Positions 27,801 to 36,285 of a stretch of DNA of 41,816 nucleotides are shown here, one piece after another. The position numbers and the translations under genes are program-made. Every line of letters starts with the position of its first letter. The stretch's first letter is position 1. The stretch comes from Yanghanlia caeni (lineage in GTDB: Bacteria; Pseudomonadota; Gammaproteobacteria; Burkholderiales; Burkholderiaceae_B). Under the pieces are notes generated by a model that was given only the letters and a program-made list of their open reading frames with translations, was not told the origin of the DNA and did no database searches. The DNA is taken from positions 1 through 41,816 of the forward strand of contig JAUZQE010000023.1 in assembly GCA_030733815.1 (NCBI GenBank). Direction: 5' to 3'.

Positions 27801-28343
27801 TCAGTAGTGCCGCTGAATCACGGCCTGAAAGGCTTCTTCGGCGGATTTGCCGGTGCGCATCAGTTCACTGATTTCGCTGGCGTGGCGGGCAATGTCCTCG
27901 GGCAGGCTGTCGCGGTTTTCGCGATAGTAGGCGTACTTGCTTTGTTCGATCGTATCCACTGCAGCGGCCGGGGCTGCGGCGCGGCGTCGTACCGGTGCGC
28001 TTGCCCCGTTGGCGCTGCGCGGTGCTGATACGCGCTTCGAACGTTTGCCGGCAATCGCTTCACGCACTGCCTCGAGCGTGAATACGGGAGACAGCGAATC
28101 GGCCACGTTGCCCGACTCGTTCAGGCGCAGAAGCAGGTGCTTGCCGTCGAAACCCATCTTGCGGTCACCGCGACCGATGACCTGATAAATGGGGTGCTTG
28201 CCATGACCGGGCAGTTCGAACTGCACGCGGTCGCCGTAGGATTCCATGCGCTCGGCCACGTCTTTCAGGTAGTCGCCCGACAGGGACTCCAGGGTGCCGT
28301 TCCACCGTTTCGTACGGGAAGTGCTCAAGATGAAAGTGTCCAA
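27801..28343 (-). CDS. Hypothetical protein, 180 aa
   Basis: No family recognised. Residues 1-85 look like a compact mixed alpha/beta domain (WNGTLESLSGDYLKDVAERM, then VQFELPGHGKHPIYQVIGRG). A basic Ala/Pro/Arg-rich linker follows (about 100-128), then a helical C-terminal domain (YAYYRENRDSLPEDIARHA, ending EEAFQAVIQRHY). The basic linker would fit a nucleic-acid-associated protein, but that is a guess. A good promoter lies upstream (28363-28392), 20 bases before the TTG at 28343; a second in-frame TTG at 28328 is an alternative start. It is divergent from the PACE gene, with about 100 bases between them. Confidence 0.6.
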   Translation of the reverse strand: MDTFILSTSRTKRWNGTLESLSGDYLKDVAERMESYGDRVQFELPGHGKHPIYQVIGRGDRKMGFDGKHLLLRLNESGNVADSLSPVFTLEAVREAIAGKRSKRVSAPRSANGASAPVRRRAAAPAAAVDTIEQSKYAYYRENRDSLPEDIARHASEISELMRTGKSAEEAFQAVIQRHY

Positions 28344-28362
28344 TGATTTTTTCGGGGCGTAA

Positions 28363-28392
28363 ATTGTACGCGCTAGCTACCCGGGGAATCAA
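28363..28392 (-). promoter_or_regulatory. Promoter of the 180-residue hypothetical gene
   Basis: On the minus strand TTGATT (28392-28387) and TACAAT (28368-28363) are 18 bases apart. A start near 28356 would leave a short leader of about 13 bases before the TTG at 28343 (longer for the TTG at 28328). Confidence 0.55.
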
Positions 28393-28443
28393 AAACTTTT
28401 TGTCAAGATGGTATTCTTTCGGGATTGGAATCTGGAGCAGGAC

Positions 28444-28884
28444 ATGCAAGGTTGGAAACGCAGGGTGGTGTTCGTCACCCTGTACGAAGGCATCGCCATT
28501 GCGCTCACCGGGGCGGTACTGGCCCTGTTGGGGCATAGCCTCACCCATTCCCTGGTGGCATCGGTAGGGGCTTCGGTGCTGGCGGTGGTGTGGAACCTGA
28601 TCTTCAACGGCATGTTCGAAGCGTGGGAACGCCGCCAGAGCGTGAAAGGCCGCAGCCTGCGCCGGCGCGTGGCGCATGCCATCGGTTTTGAAGGCGGTCT
28701 CGTGCTGCTGATCGTGCCGTTCTTCGCCTGGTGGCTCAACGTCGGTCTGTGGGAAGCCTTCGTGCTCGACCTGGGCTTCATTGTGTTTTTCCTCGTCTAC
28801 ACCTTCGTGTTCTCGTGGTGTTTCGACAAGGTGTTCGGGCTGCCCGCCTCGGCCATGCCCGTTACGGTGGGAAACGCCCAGTAG
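28444..28884 (+). CDS. PACE family multidrug efflux transporter
   Basis: 146 residues with four membrane helices in two tandem bacterial transmembrane pair (BTP) domains. The first pair includes MQGWKRRVVFVTLYEGIAI with Glu at residue 15, the position of the essential acidic residue in AceI (Glu15), and WNLIFNGMFEAWERR. The second includes RVAHAIGFEGGLVLLIVPFFAW. PACE pumps such as AceI export chlorhexidine and diamine-like compounds by proton exchange. AGCAGGAC lies just before the ATG at 28444; the upstream in-frame ATG at 28408 adds 12 unconserved residues. PACE genes often sit next to a divergent LysR regulator; here the divergent gene is an unrelated hypothetical protein. Confidence 0.9.
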   Translation: MQGWKRRVVFVTLYEGIAIALTGAVLALLGHSLTHSLVASVGASVLAVVWNLIFNGMFEAWERRQSVKGRSLRRRVAHAIGFEGGLVLLIVPFFAWWLNVGLWEAFVLDLGFIVFFLVYTFVFSWCFDKVFGLPASAMPVTVGNAQ

Positions 28885-28991
28885 GTCTGCGCCGATCGGG
28901 CTGATTCCAGCAGTGCGCCACCCGCCGCCTGCATGGCGCGGGCGAGGCCCGGCGCCCTGCCCGTGCTCCTACGCCCTGCCTGCGCACCCAT

Positions 28992-29540
28992 TTACTGGCG
29001 GTATAGCTGTCGCTCGGCGTGGTACAGATCGTGGCGGGCGCGGCGCAGGCGGTCGTCGAGGTCGCGCAGTTCGCGCCGGATGCGGCGGCGCTTGTCCTCG
29101 TCTTTTTCGCGGTCGAGCTGCCGTTCTTTGTTATTGATATCGTTGCTCAGGTTCCTGACGCGCTGTTCCGCCTCGTATACGCGGTACGCGGGCCGGTAAC
29201 GCTGCAAGAATGGGGCCTCGAGCTCAGGCGGGCAGGTGTGGCGGTACGCACGGCCCTCAAGGCCGACGCGTTCGCCGTTCTCGGGCGTACAGAAGTAGCG
29301 GATGCCGACGCTTCTGCCGCGCTGCCAGGCCTCGTTATCGGGTGTTACCCCGACCTTCGCACAGGCTTCGTGGTGCTCGTGTACGTAGTTGCCCGGTTCA
29401 CCCCGGCGGCCGTCCAGCACGCCACGTTCGTACCAGTCGGCCGTCAGGCACTCCTCTTCGCTCATGCTGGCACAGCCGGTAAGTAACGCTACAGAGACAT
29501 ACAGGCAGGGGCGCAAGCGCCATTTCCACGACGTGAGCAT
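28992..29540 (-). CDS. DUF2799 domain lipoprotein
   Basis: 182 residues starting MLTSWKWRLRPCLYVSVALLTGC; LLTGC is a lipobox, so the mature protein starts at a lipidated Cys. The domain CLTADWYERGVLDGRRG, followed by HEACAKVGVTPD, WQRGRSVGIRYFCTPENG and VGLEGRAYRHTCP, fits DUF2799, whose function is unknown. The last 55 residues are a strongly charged coiled coil (NNKERQLDREKDEDKRR). GGAG lies eight bases before the ATG at 29540. The tail is convergent with the PACE gene. Confidence 0.85.
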   Translation of the reverse strand: MLTSWKWRLRPCLYVSVALLTGCASMSEEECLTADWYERGVLDGRRGEPGNYVHEHHEACAKVGVTPDNEAWQRGRSVGIRYFCTPENGERVGLEGRAYRHTCPPELEAPFLQRYRPAYRVYEAEQRVRNLSNDINNKERQLDREKDEDKRRRIRRELRDLDDRLRRARHDLYHAERQLYRQ

Positions 29541-29732
29541 CGGCGGCTCCGGAAGAGAAGATGGCGCGATTTTGCTACATAATTTCTGTTTTGGAAATGG
29601 CCGGTAACGGGTATGTGCGACAGCGTGACGCCGCTGCCGACCGATGCCTCGCAGCGCCGGGAGCGGGCTCGTCGGGGCGTCGTGGCCCGCAGTCATGGCC
29701 AGCAGCGCCATACGCCTGGCGTAAAGACTCCG

Positions 29733-30161
29733 TTACGCCGCCGGACCCAGCACGCTGGTGCGATCGACTTCACGTGTTTCCACGTATTCCAGCATGCTGG
29801 TGTCGAACAGCTTGATGAAGGCGCCAAGCGGATTGGCATCGGGGTAGGCCCAGCCCGGCAGGTTGGCCGCCATGGCGCTGGCTTGCAGAAGCTCATCTTC
29901 CGTAACCCACAGTTCGTACTTCTTGAGCAGCGCCCGCACGTCGTCGGGCGTGCGCACGGTGGGCAGCACGAGGTCGGACTTGAGCCGGTACACGAAGACA
30001 CGCGGCGTTCCGCTGCGGTTGCGCAGCGCGTGATTCTTCGCCAGTTCCAGCGTGGCCGCCAGCCAGAACGCATGGCGGCCGGTCACCGATTTTTCGTCGG
30101 CATCGGCGCGATCGGTACCGTGGTACAGCAGTGTGCCCGCGAGCAGTTTCAATTCAGACAT
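29733..30161 (-). CDS. Small protein resembling an ADP-ribosyltransferase-like fold
   Basis: 142 residues with no signal peptide or membrane helix. LLYHGTDRAD near the N-terminus, then FWLAATLELAKNHA about 20 residues later, then VFVYRLKSDL, echo the order of landmarks in ART-like domains: a His-Gly-Thr for NAD, a strand-helix 'W/Y..T...A...A' block and a hydrophobic strand. The catalytic acidic residue is not clear; Glu in TEDELLQ or YVETRE are candidates. The spacing and lack of a second family motif leave this as a structural suspicion, not a family assignment. AAAGGGAG is a good ribosome binding site before the ATG at 30161. It stands alone between tRNA-Thr and the lipoprotein gene. Confidence 0.5.
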   Translation of the reverse strand: MSELKLLAGTLLYHGTDRADADEKSVTGRHAFWLAATLELAKNHALRNRSGTPRVFVYRLKSDLVLPTVRTPDDVRALLKKYELWVTEDELLQASAMAANLPGWAYPDANPLGAFIKLFDTSMLEYVETREVDRTSVLGPAA

Positions 30162-30276
30162 GGTGGAAAGCTCCCTTTATTAGATTGTGTAGTAATGGGG
30201 TAGAACATTCTCTCTGAAGAACGCGCGATCGTCACGTTGCGTGCGATGGGGGTGCCCGGCGCCGGAAGCGGGCAAC

Positions 30277-30307
30277 AAAAAAGCCATGCATGAACGCATG
30301 GCTTTTT
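30277..30307 (-). terminator. Terminator after tRNA-Thr
   Basis: Eleven-base-pair stem AAAAGCCATGC/GCATGGCTTTT (30279-30289 and 30296-30306), A-rich on one side and T-rich on the other, so it can act in both directions. It ends the tRNA-Thr transcript 15 bases past its CCA. Confidence 0.9.
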
Positions 30308-30320
30308 CGGTGTGTTCGGG

Positions 30321-30396
30321 TGGTGCCGCTTGCCGGATTCGAACTGGCGACCTTTTCATTACGAATGAACTGCTCTACCAACTGAGCTAAAGCGGC
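30321..30396 (-). tRNA. tRNA-Thr, anticodon CGU
   Basis: 76 bases including an encoded CCA. Acceptor arm GCCGCTT/AAGCGGC, D arm GCTC/GAGC, anticodon loop TTCGTAA (anticodon CGT, reading ACG), T loop TTCGAAT. Two non-canonical pairs are visible: G27-A43 at the top of the anticodon stem and A52-C62 in the T stem. Both are tolerated in some bacterial tRNAs, so the gene is probably functional. Confidence 0.95.
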
Positions 30397-30432
30397 ACTT
30401 CCTGTAAGGCTTTGGGCCTTGGAAAGCTCGCC

Positions 30433-30461
30433 ATTATACACATATTTTTTGTGTTTTTGCC
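30433..30461 (-). promoter_or_regulatory. tRNA-Thr promoter
   Basis: A perfect TATAAT on the minus strand (30438-30433) lies 37 bases before the tRNA; GGCAAA (30461-30456) is a weak -35 at 17 bases spacing. It overlaps the gap after the AI-2E family gene ending at 30472. Confidence 0.55.
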
Positions 30462-30471
30462 AGGGGCGGAG

Positions 30472-31569
30472 CTAAGACTTGCCGTCGTATTTGGTGTCGT
30501 TGCCGTTGGGGTCGTCCTGATACAGACGCACCGCCGAAGGGAATAGATCCCACGCCGACATGAACAGGGCAGCGGCAAGCGGCCCGATGACGAAGCCGTT
30601 CAGCCCGAAGACCGAAAGGCCCCCCAGTGTCGATACCAGAATCACCCAGTCGGGCAGCTTGGTGTCTTTGCCAACCAGTATCGGGCGCAGGATGTTGTCG
30701 ATGAGACCGATGACCAGAACACCGAACAGGGTCAGCACGATACCCTGCATGATGGCTCCCGTGACCAGGAAGTACACCGCCACCGGCGCCCAGATCAGGG
30801 CCGCACCGACGGCGGGCAGCAGGGAAAGCAGGGTCATGACCACGCCCCACAGCAGTGCGCCCTGAATGCCCAGTACCCAGAACATCAGGCCGCCCAGCGC
30901 GCCCTGCGTGATCGCGACCACGATATTGCCCTTGACCGTGGCACGAATGACGGTGGCGAATTTGCGGATGAAGTGCTGCTTGTGTTCCTCGCTGAGCGGG
31001 ATCAGCTGCTTGCTGTGCCGGGCCAGCTGCGCGCCGTCGCGCAACAGGAAGAACAGCACGTACAGCATGACGCCCAGGCCAATGAGCAGCTGCGCCGTGT
31101 TCTGCCCCAGGCTGACCGCCTGAGTGGCCACGAAGCGCCCGCCTGCGACCGCCCCTTGCGTAAGCCGTTCCTGAATGCCGGAAAGGTCGCCCACGCCCAA
31201 TGTACTGAGCACCGAATGCACCGAGGGCGGCATGGCGTTGGCGATTTGTGTGAAGTACATGCCCAGATTGAACTCACCGGATACGAGGCGTTTGTAAACG
31301 GTGGCGATCTCCTGGATCAGCGCTGCGCCGATCAGGATCATGGGAATGATGACGATGAGCAGAACGATGAGCAGCGTGATGCCGGCGGCCAGATTGCCCC
31401 GGCCCCTGAATTTGCTCTGCAGGCGCCGCTGCACCGGGTGAAACAGTACGGCAAGCGCCGTGGCCCAGAACAGCGCTGCGTAATAGGGAAGCAGAATCCA
31501 GAAGAAGCCGACGGTTACGAGCGCCAGCATGATCAGGAAACTGCGGAAGTACAGGCTTGAATTGTTCAT
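30472..31569 (-). CDS. AI-2E/PerM family transporter (DUF20)
   Basis: 365 residues, about eight membrane helices, with the family's large central loop (RLTQGAVAGGRFVATQAVSLG) and conserved C-terminal GIQGALLWGVVMTLLSLLPAVGAALIW and GKDTKLPDWVILVSTLGGLSVFGLNGFVIGP blocks (read in parts). The superfamily includes TqsA (AI-2 exporter) and Na+(Li+)/H+ antiporters, so the substrate is undefined. ATG 31569 is chosen; a TTG directly before it would add one residue. It follows another member of the same family by 106 bases. Confidence 0.85.
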   Translation of the reverse strand: MNNSSLYFRSFLIMLALVTVGFFWILLPYYAALFWATALAVLFHPVQRRLQSKFRGRGNLAAGITLLIVLLIVIIPMILIGAALIQEIATVYKRLVSGEFNLGMYFTQIANAMPPSVHSVLSTLGVGDLSGIQERLTQGAVAGGRFVATQAVSLGQNTAQLLIGLGVMLYVLFFLLRDGAQLARHSKQLIPLSEEHKQHFIRKFATVIRATVKGNIVVAITQGALGGLMFWVLGIQGALLWGVVMTLLSLLPAVGAALIWAPVAVYFLVTGAIMQGIVLTLFGVLVIGLIDNILRPILVGKDTKLPDWVILVSTLGGLSVFGLNGFVIGPLAAALFMSAWDLFPSAVRLYQDDPNGNDTKYDGKS

Positions 31570-31675
31570 CAACCGGTATCCATGGTGGAGGGAGGCCGCA
31601 CTGCACGCGGCGCTTCCGGCGTTGCCGGCCTGGAAATTCTAAGGCAAAGCAACGCCTGGTGCTTGGATCTCGGGT

Positions 31676-32956
31676 TTATTCGCCCAGAAGCTCGGCCACC
31701 GGCTGCAGGTCTTCGATGTGTTCGGCGACCACTTTTACCACCACCACGATGGGCACGCAGATCAGCATGCCCCAAATCCCCCACAGCCAGCCGCCGAACA
31801 GAAGCGCCACGAAAACCGCCATGGCGTTCATCTTGGCGATGCGACCGGTCATCCACGTGGCCACCAGCATGCCCACCACTGCTGCAATGACTATGTTGAT
31901 GACGATCACCACCGCCATCATGGTGAACGACTCGAACTGCAGGAATGCCGCTACACCGGTGCCGGCTGCGGTCACCAGCGGGCCCAGGTAGGGAATGAGG
32001 TGCAGTACGCCCGCGGCAATGGCCCAGGCACCGGGGTTGTCGAGGCCCACCGCCACAAACGCGCCCCAACTGGCCAGCCCGAGCGCCACGTTGGTGACCA
32101 GCAGCATGAACATGTATTTCTGGATCGACGCGTTGATGTTGTCCAGAATCTGTACCGTGATCTTCTTCTGCGACAGTGACGGCCCCGCCAGCTTCACAAG
32201 CTTGCGCTTGAACGTATTGCCCGAGGCCAGGCCAAAGAACACGATGAACAGTGTGACGGCCAGCTGGCCGGCCACGGCCGCCGCTGTCATCGAGCCGGCC
32301 AGCAGCCATTCCGACAGGTCGAATGCGGGTGGGGCGGCAGGTGGCGGCGCGGGTGTGGCGGCAACCGCGCCCGGTTCCTCAGGGGGCGGCGCATCGGCGC
32401 CAGCACCCGGGGCGGGCAGCGCCTGCTTGAGGGATTCTGCCGCCGCGTGCAGCTTCTCGTACATGCCGGCTTCACCGTTATCCAGGCGTGCCAGGGCCGC
32501 ACGCACCTTCCAGGTGGCCACGGGCAGTTCGTCAATGATGCTGCGCGCTTCGTGGTATAGCGTGTTGGTCAGCAGACCGGCGCATCCGATCAGCGCAAGC
32601 GTGATCAATCCGGCGCCCACGACGCGCGGCACGTATACGCGTTCCATCCACACCACGATGGGGCTGAGCGTGTACGAAATCAGAATGCCGAACAGAACGG
32701 GAATGAGAAAGTCGGCAGCCCACTGAAGAAAGTAAAACAGCGCGACAAATGCAATGATGCGCACGGCCCAGGCAGAGGGGGCCGCAGAGGGTACCGGGGC
32801 TGCGGGCAGCACAGGCGTGGAGGCGTTCTCGTCGGACGCGTGGCCGGGGGAGGGTGGCTCGGGCCCGAGTTCCGCATCCCTGGAAACTTCGTGAGTGTGA
32901 CCCGCTTCCAGCGGAACCGCGGGCCCTTGCCATTGCTGCGCTGGTCTGGGGCTCAT
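31676..32956 (-). CDS. AI-2E/PerM family transporter, second copy
   Basis: 426 residues. A Pro/Ala-rich cytoplasmic N-terminus of about 55 residues precedes the first helices (IIAFVALFYFLQWAADFLIPVLF). The central loop contains a long acidic, Pro-rich insertion (about residues 165-205, including APPPEEPG and PAPPPAAPP). The C-terminal half has the family blocks, for example GVLHLIPYLGPLVTAAGTG and LLFGGWLWGIWGMLICVPI. It differs widely from the neighbour at 30472, so the tandem is not a recent duplication. ATG 32956 (MSPRPAQQ) is chosen; ATG 32980 adds eight residues. Confidence 0.8.
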   Translation of the reverse strand: MSPRPAQQWQGPAVPLEAGHTHEVSRDAELGPEPPSPGHASDENASTPVLPAAPVPSAAPSAWAVRIIAFVALFYFLQWAADFLIPVLFGILISYTLSPIVVWMERVYVPRVVGAGLITLALIGCAGLLTNTLYHEARSIIDELPVATWKVRAALARLDNGEAGMYEKLHAAAESLKQALPAPGAGADAPPPEEPGAVAATPAPPPAAPPAFDLSEWLLAGSMTAAAVAGQLAVTLFIVFFGLASGNTFKRKLVKLAGPSLSQKKITVQILDNINASIQKYMFMLLVTNVALGLASWGAFVAVGLDNPGAWAIAAGVLHLIPYLGPLVTAAGTGVAAFLQFESFTMMAVVIVINIVIAAVVGMLVATWMTGRIAKMNAMAVFVALLFGGWLWGIWGMLICVPIVVVVKVVAEHIEDLQPVAELLGE

Positions 32957-33041
32957 GTTTATTGTAGACCGCCACGACATCCTCTGCCGGGCAGTCCTTC
33001 CTGTAGTATGCGCCCTGGGCCGGAAGCAATCCGCGTGCCGC

Positions 33042-34523
33042 TCAGCTCACGGGGCAGGCCGCTGCCCGCGCGTGAAGAGCCTGCAGCGCTTCATCACTGA
33101 CCTCCAGCTCGTTGTAGAGACGTAGTGTATCGCACTGCCAGGCGTGCTCCGCCCGGTAAAGTTTGGCGGCGATTCCCTGAGCCAGCTTTTGGGCGCCCGC
33201 ACTGATGCCCGGTATGTCACCGCATATCTTGCCGAGGCTCAGCAAAGCCTGGCTCGTGAAACAGTGCACTTGGGCGAGCAGTGCGCAGGCATCGGCGTAA
33301 CGGGCGCTGAACGAAAAGTCGCCGTTCAGGCGTGGAATTACGCCACCCTGGAGGGGAAGCCGCCCGTCGAGTGCGCCGGCGTCGAAGAACCGCATGTGGG
33401 GCACAAGTTCCGCGAGTTCGGGGCGGCGCTGCGGATCGGTGACGTAACCTGTGGCAAGAACCAGAAAATCCGCGCTGCCTGCGTGTCCTGCGCGGGTTGT
33501 GAAGGCGATTTGCCCGTGCGTTTCGTGAAAGCCGCTCAGTGACTCACCAAAATGAATCAGCAGATTCTCGGCGGACTGCAGACGCTGCAACGTGCCGCGC
33601 GCCGGTGGCGTGCGCTGCGCCTGCAGGAATCCCAGCACGTTGGCACGTTCGCCGGGCGTCAGGGCGGCATACCCGTAGCGGTGACCGGCATGGGTGAATG
33701 CCTTCCAATAGTTGATTTGCGTATAGCCCGTGCTGCGCACATACACGTTCACTTCGCGCGCGCCCGCCTCCAGCGCCGTGGCGGCGGCGTACAGCGCGGA
33801 ATCGCTACCACCGATGATCGCCACTGTCTTGTCGCGCAATACCGCGAAATCGATCGCCTCGCTGCTGTGTCGCCAGAAGCGCCGATCGAGCGCGGCGACA
33901 CCGGGCAGAATGTTGGGGCCGCCCAGGCCGTCCAGCCCCGTGGCCAATACGACGTGGCGCGCGTACACCTCGCGGTAGGCCGTGCCATTGCCCGTCGCAA
34001 ATCGCAGGCGTGCAATGGGCCCCTTGATTCCTGTTGCGTCGACTTGCGAAACGCGCTCGAGGCGATGCAGATTGTGTACCGGCAGACCCAGCACCTGGCG
34101 GTACCACTGCAGATAGGCGTGCCATACCAGCCGCGGAATGCGATCCAGCTCTTCCCAGCCGGCCTCACCGTGCTGCTGCGTATACCAGGCCCGGAACGTG
34201 AGCGAGGGGATGCCGAGGGCCGGTCCGGCCAGCTCCTTGGGTGAGCGTAGCGTCTGCATACGGGCGTGAGTGGTCCACTGGCCTTCGGCGCCGGCAGCGG
34301 CGGCGTCGTAGACACCAATGTTGCCGATGCCCATGAACGTGAGCGCCGCAGCGGCGGTCAGGCCGGCCATGCCGCCGCCGATGACAGCCACATCCAGAAG
34401 AGGTTGACCGTGCACGGTGCGCTGCGGCATCCACGGTTTTTCGGGCAGACCCAGCAGCTCCAGGTCGTACTGCAGCCGCTGTTCGAGGTCGGGCAGGGCA
34501 GAGTGGTAGAAAATCGGGTTCAT
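33042..34523 (-). CDS. FAD/NAD(P)-dependent flavin monooxygenase-like protein
   Basis: 493 residues. FAD-binding VIGGGMAGLTAAAAL at about residue 48 and a second nucleotide-binding motif AIIGGSDSALYAA near 240, as in class B flavoprotein monooxygenases (FMO, BVMO, SidA/IucD). ATGYV after LVLATG is the ATG motif that precedes the C-terminal domain. The distinct N-terminal region (LEQRLQYDLELLGLPEKPW) and the inserted YTQINYWKAFTHAGHRYGYAAL section are not of a class I recognise. It could N-hydroxylate an amine or insert oxygen beside a carbonyl. It is the last gene of the importer operon, 49 bases after the ATPase, so it probably acts on the imported compound. Substrate unknown. Confidence 0.75.
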   Translation of the reverse strand: MNPIFYHSALPDLEQRLQYDLELLGLPEKPWMPQRTVHGQPLLDVAVIGGGMAGLTAAAALTFMGIGNIGVYDAAAAGAEGQWTTHARMQTLRSPKELAGPALGIPSLTFRAWYTQQHGEAGWEELDRIPRLVWHAYLQWYRQVLGLPVHNLHRLERVSQVDATGIKGPIARLRFATGNGTAYREVYARHVVLATGLDGLGGPNILPGVAALDRRFWRHSSEAIDFAVLRDKTVAIIGGSDSALYAAATALEAGAREVNVYVRSTGYTQINYWKAFTHAGHRYGYAALTPGERANVLGFLQAQRTPPARGTLQRLQSAENLLIHFGESLSGFHETHGQIAFTTRAGHAGSADFLVLATGYVTDPQRRPELAELVPHMRFFDAGALDGRLPLQGGVIPRLNGDFSFSARYADACALLAQVHCFTSQALLSLGKICGDIPGISAGAQKLAQGIAAKLYRAEHAWQCDTLRLYNELEVSDEALQALHARAAACPVS

Positions 34524-34572
34524 CAGATGTTTTCGCTAATTGGGATGGCGACGTTCAGCGGGGCGGCGACGC

Positions 34573-36285
34573 TCAGGCAGCGAGTGCGGCCGCGGGCTGC
34601 CATGCCGGGATCGCATCGATCAGCATGCGGGTGTAGGCATGCTGCGGTGCGCGCCAGAGCACGTCGTGCCGGCTGTTTTCCAGAATTCGGCCTTCATTCA
34701 TCACCATGATGCGGTCGGAGATATATCTGAGCACCGAAAGATCGTGCGAGATGAAGAGGTACGACAGGCCGAACTCGTCGCGCAGATCGACCAGAAGGTT
34801 CAGCACCTGCGCTTGCACCGACACGTCCAGCGCCGATACCGCTTCGTCGCAGATCACCACCGACGGCTTGAGGATCAGCGCGCGTGCGATGCCGATGCGC
34901 TGACGCTGCCCACCGGAAAATTCGTGTGGGTAACGCCACAGGCTATCGGCCGGTAGGCCCACGGCGTCCAGGATGCGTGCCGCTTCATGGTGCCGCTGTC
35001 GTGCATTCAGAGGCAAATGCAGCTTCTGCAACTGATCGAGCATGTCGCCGATTCGCAGGCGGGGATTGAGCGAGCCGTAGGGGTCCTGGAACACCATCTG
35101 GATGCGGGCCCGCAACTGCCGCAGCTGGCGCGGGCGGGCTGCGCGCAGATCATGGCCGTCGAGCTCGATGCAGCCGTGATCGGCTTCGAGCAAGCGCAGC
35201 AGCAGGCGGCTCAGGGTTGACTTCCCGCAACCCGACTGGCCCGCCAGCCCCAGCGTCTCGCCTTGAAAGAGTTCGAAACTCACGTTGTCGACGGCTGTGA
35301 CGCGGCGGGCATTCTGATGAAAGGTCTTGCTCAACTGCTGCACACGCAGAATCGGCGTGCGGTGCGCCGGCGTGTCGCGCGTTTGTTCGGCTGTCGCACC
35401 TCTGTTCGGGTTTGGCCGTGTCGCGGGCCGGTGCAAGTCGTACTGCAGACCGCCGTCCTCGCGCCGCCGAACCCGGATCTCCGGCAGTCGCTGCTGCCGA
35501 TAGTGCACCGGTTGATCCTTGCGCAACGACGCCCCCAGCAGGCCGCGACTGTAATCATGCTGTGGGCGGCTGAACAGTTCGGACGTGCTGTTTTCTTCCA
35601 CAATGCGCCCGTCATGCATGACCGCCACGCGCTCGGCGCGTTCGCCCACCACGCCCAGATCGTGCGTGATCAGCAGCAGGCCCATGTTCAGCTCGTCGCG
35701 CAGCGTATCGAGCAGCGTGAGTATCGTGGCCTGGGTGGTGACATCCAGCGCCGTGGTGGGCTCGTCGGCGATCAGCAAGCGGGGCTGGCAGGCAATCGCC
35801 ATGGCGATCATGATGCGCTGGCGCTGCCCGCCCGAGAGTTCATGCGGGTAGCGTCGTGCCAGCCGGGAGGCTGCGGGCAATTGCACCTGATCGATCAGTT
35901 CAGTGATACGACGCCGGCGCTGCCCGCGATCGAGCGTGGTGTGGGTGAGCAGCGTCTCCTCGATCTGATCTCCCACGGTCATGACGGGGTTCAGGCTGCT
36001 GAGGGGTTCCTGAAAGATCATGGCGATTTCCTTGCCTTGCAGGCGGCGCAGCGGCTGCGGCCCGAGCCCGAGCAGGTTTTCACCATGAAAAAGTATTTGC
36101 CCGCGCGTCTGACAGGTGCGCGGCAGCAGGCCGGCAACGGCCAGTGCGGTGGTGGACTTTCCGCAGCCGGACTCCCCCACCAGCGCAAGGGTCTCGCCGG
36201 CGTCAAGCTGCAGATTCAGCCCGTGAATGACAGCCTTGCCGCCTATGGCGACATGCAGGTCCTCGATGCGTAGCAATTCGCTCAT
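34573..36285 (-). CDS. ABC transporter ATP-binding protein, fused DppD-DppF type
   Basis: 570 residues, two ATPase modules in one chain. First: Walker [14 protein letters not shown], signature LSGGQRQRI, Walker [13 protein letters not shown]. Second: Walker [14 protein letters not shown], signature FSGGQRQRI, Walker [13 protein letters not shown]. Both sites look intact. An oligopeptide C-terminal motif with Cys is not evident, so an iron-sulfur cluster is unlikely. This fused form powers Dpp/Opp-like importers for peptides, opines, nickel chelates or glutathione. The ATG at 36285 overlaps the upstream permease stop by four bases (ATGA). Confidence 0.93.
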   Translation of the reverse strand: MSELLRIEDLHVAIGGKAVIHGLNLQLDAGETLALVGESGCGKSTTALAVAGLLPRTCQTRGQILFHGENLLGLGPQPLRRLQGKEIAMIFQEPLSSLNPVMTVGDQIEETLLTHTTLDRGQRRRRITELIDQVQLPAASRLARRYPHELSGGQRQRIMIAMAIACQPRLLIADEPTTALDVTTQATILTLLDTLRDELNMGLLLITHDLGVVGERAERVAVMHDGRIVEENSTSELFSRPQHDYSRGLLGASLRKDQPVHYRQQRLPEIRVRRREDGGLQYDLHRPATRPNPNRGATAEQTRDTPAHRTPILRVQQLSKTFHQNARRVTAVDNVSFELFQGETLGLAGQSGCGKSTLSRLLLRLLEADHGCIELDGHDLRAARPRQLRQLRARIQMVFQDPYGSLNPRLRIGDMLDQLQKLHLPLNARQRHHEAARILDAVGLPADSLWRYPHEFSGGQRQRIGIARALILKPSVVICDEAVSALDVSVQAQVLNLLVDLRDEFGLSYLFISHDLSVLRYISDRIMVMNEGRILENSRHDVLWRAPQHAYTRMLIDAIPAWQPAAALAA

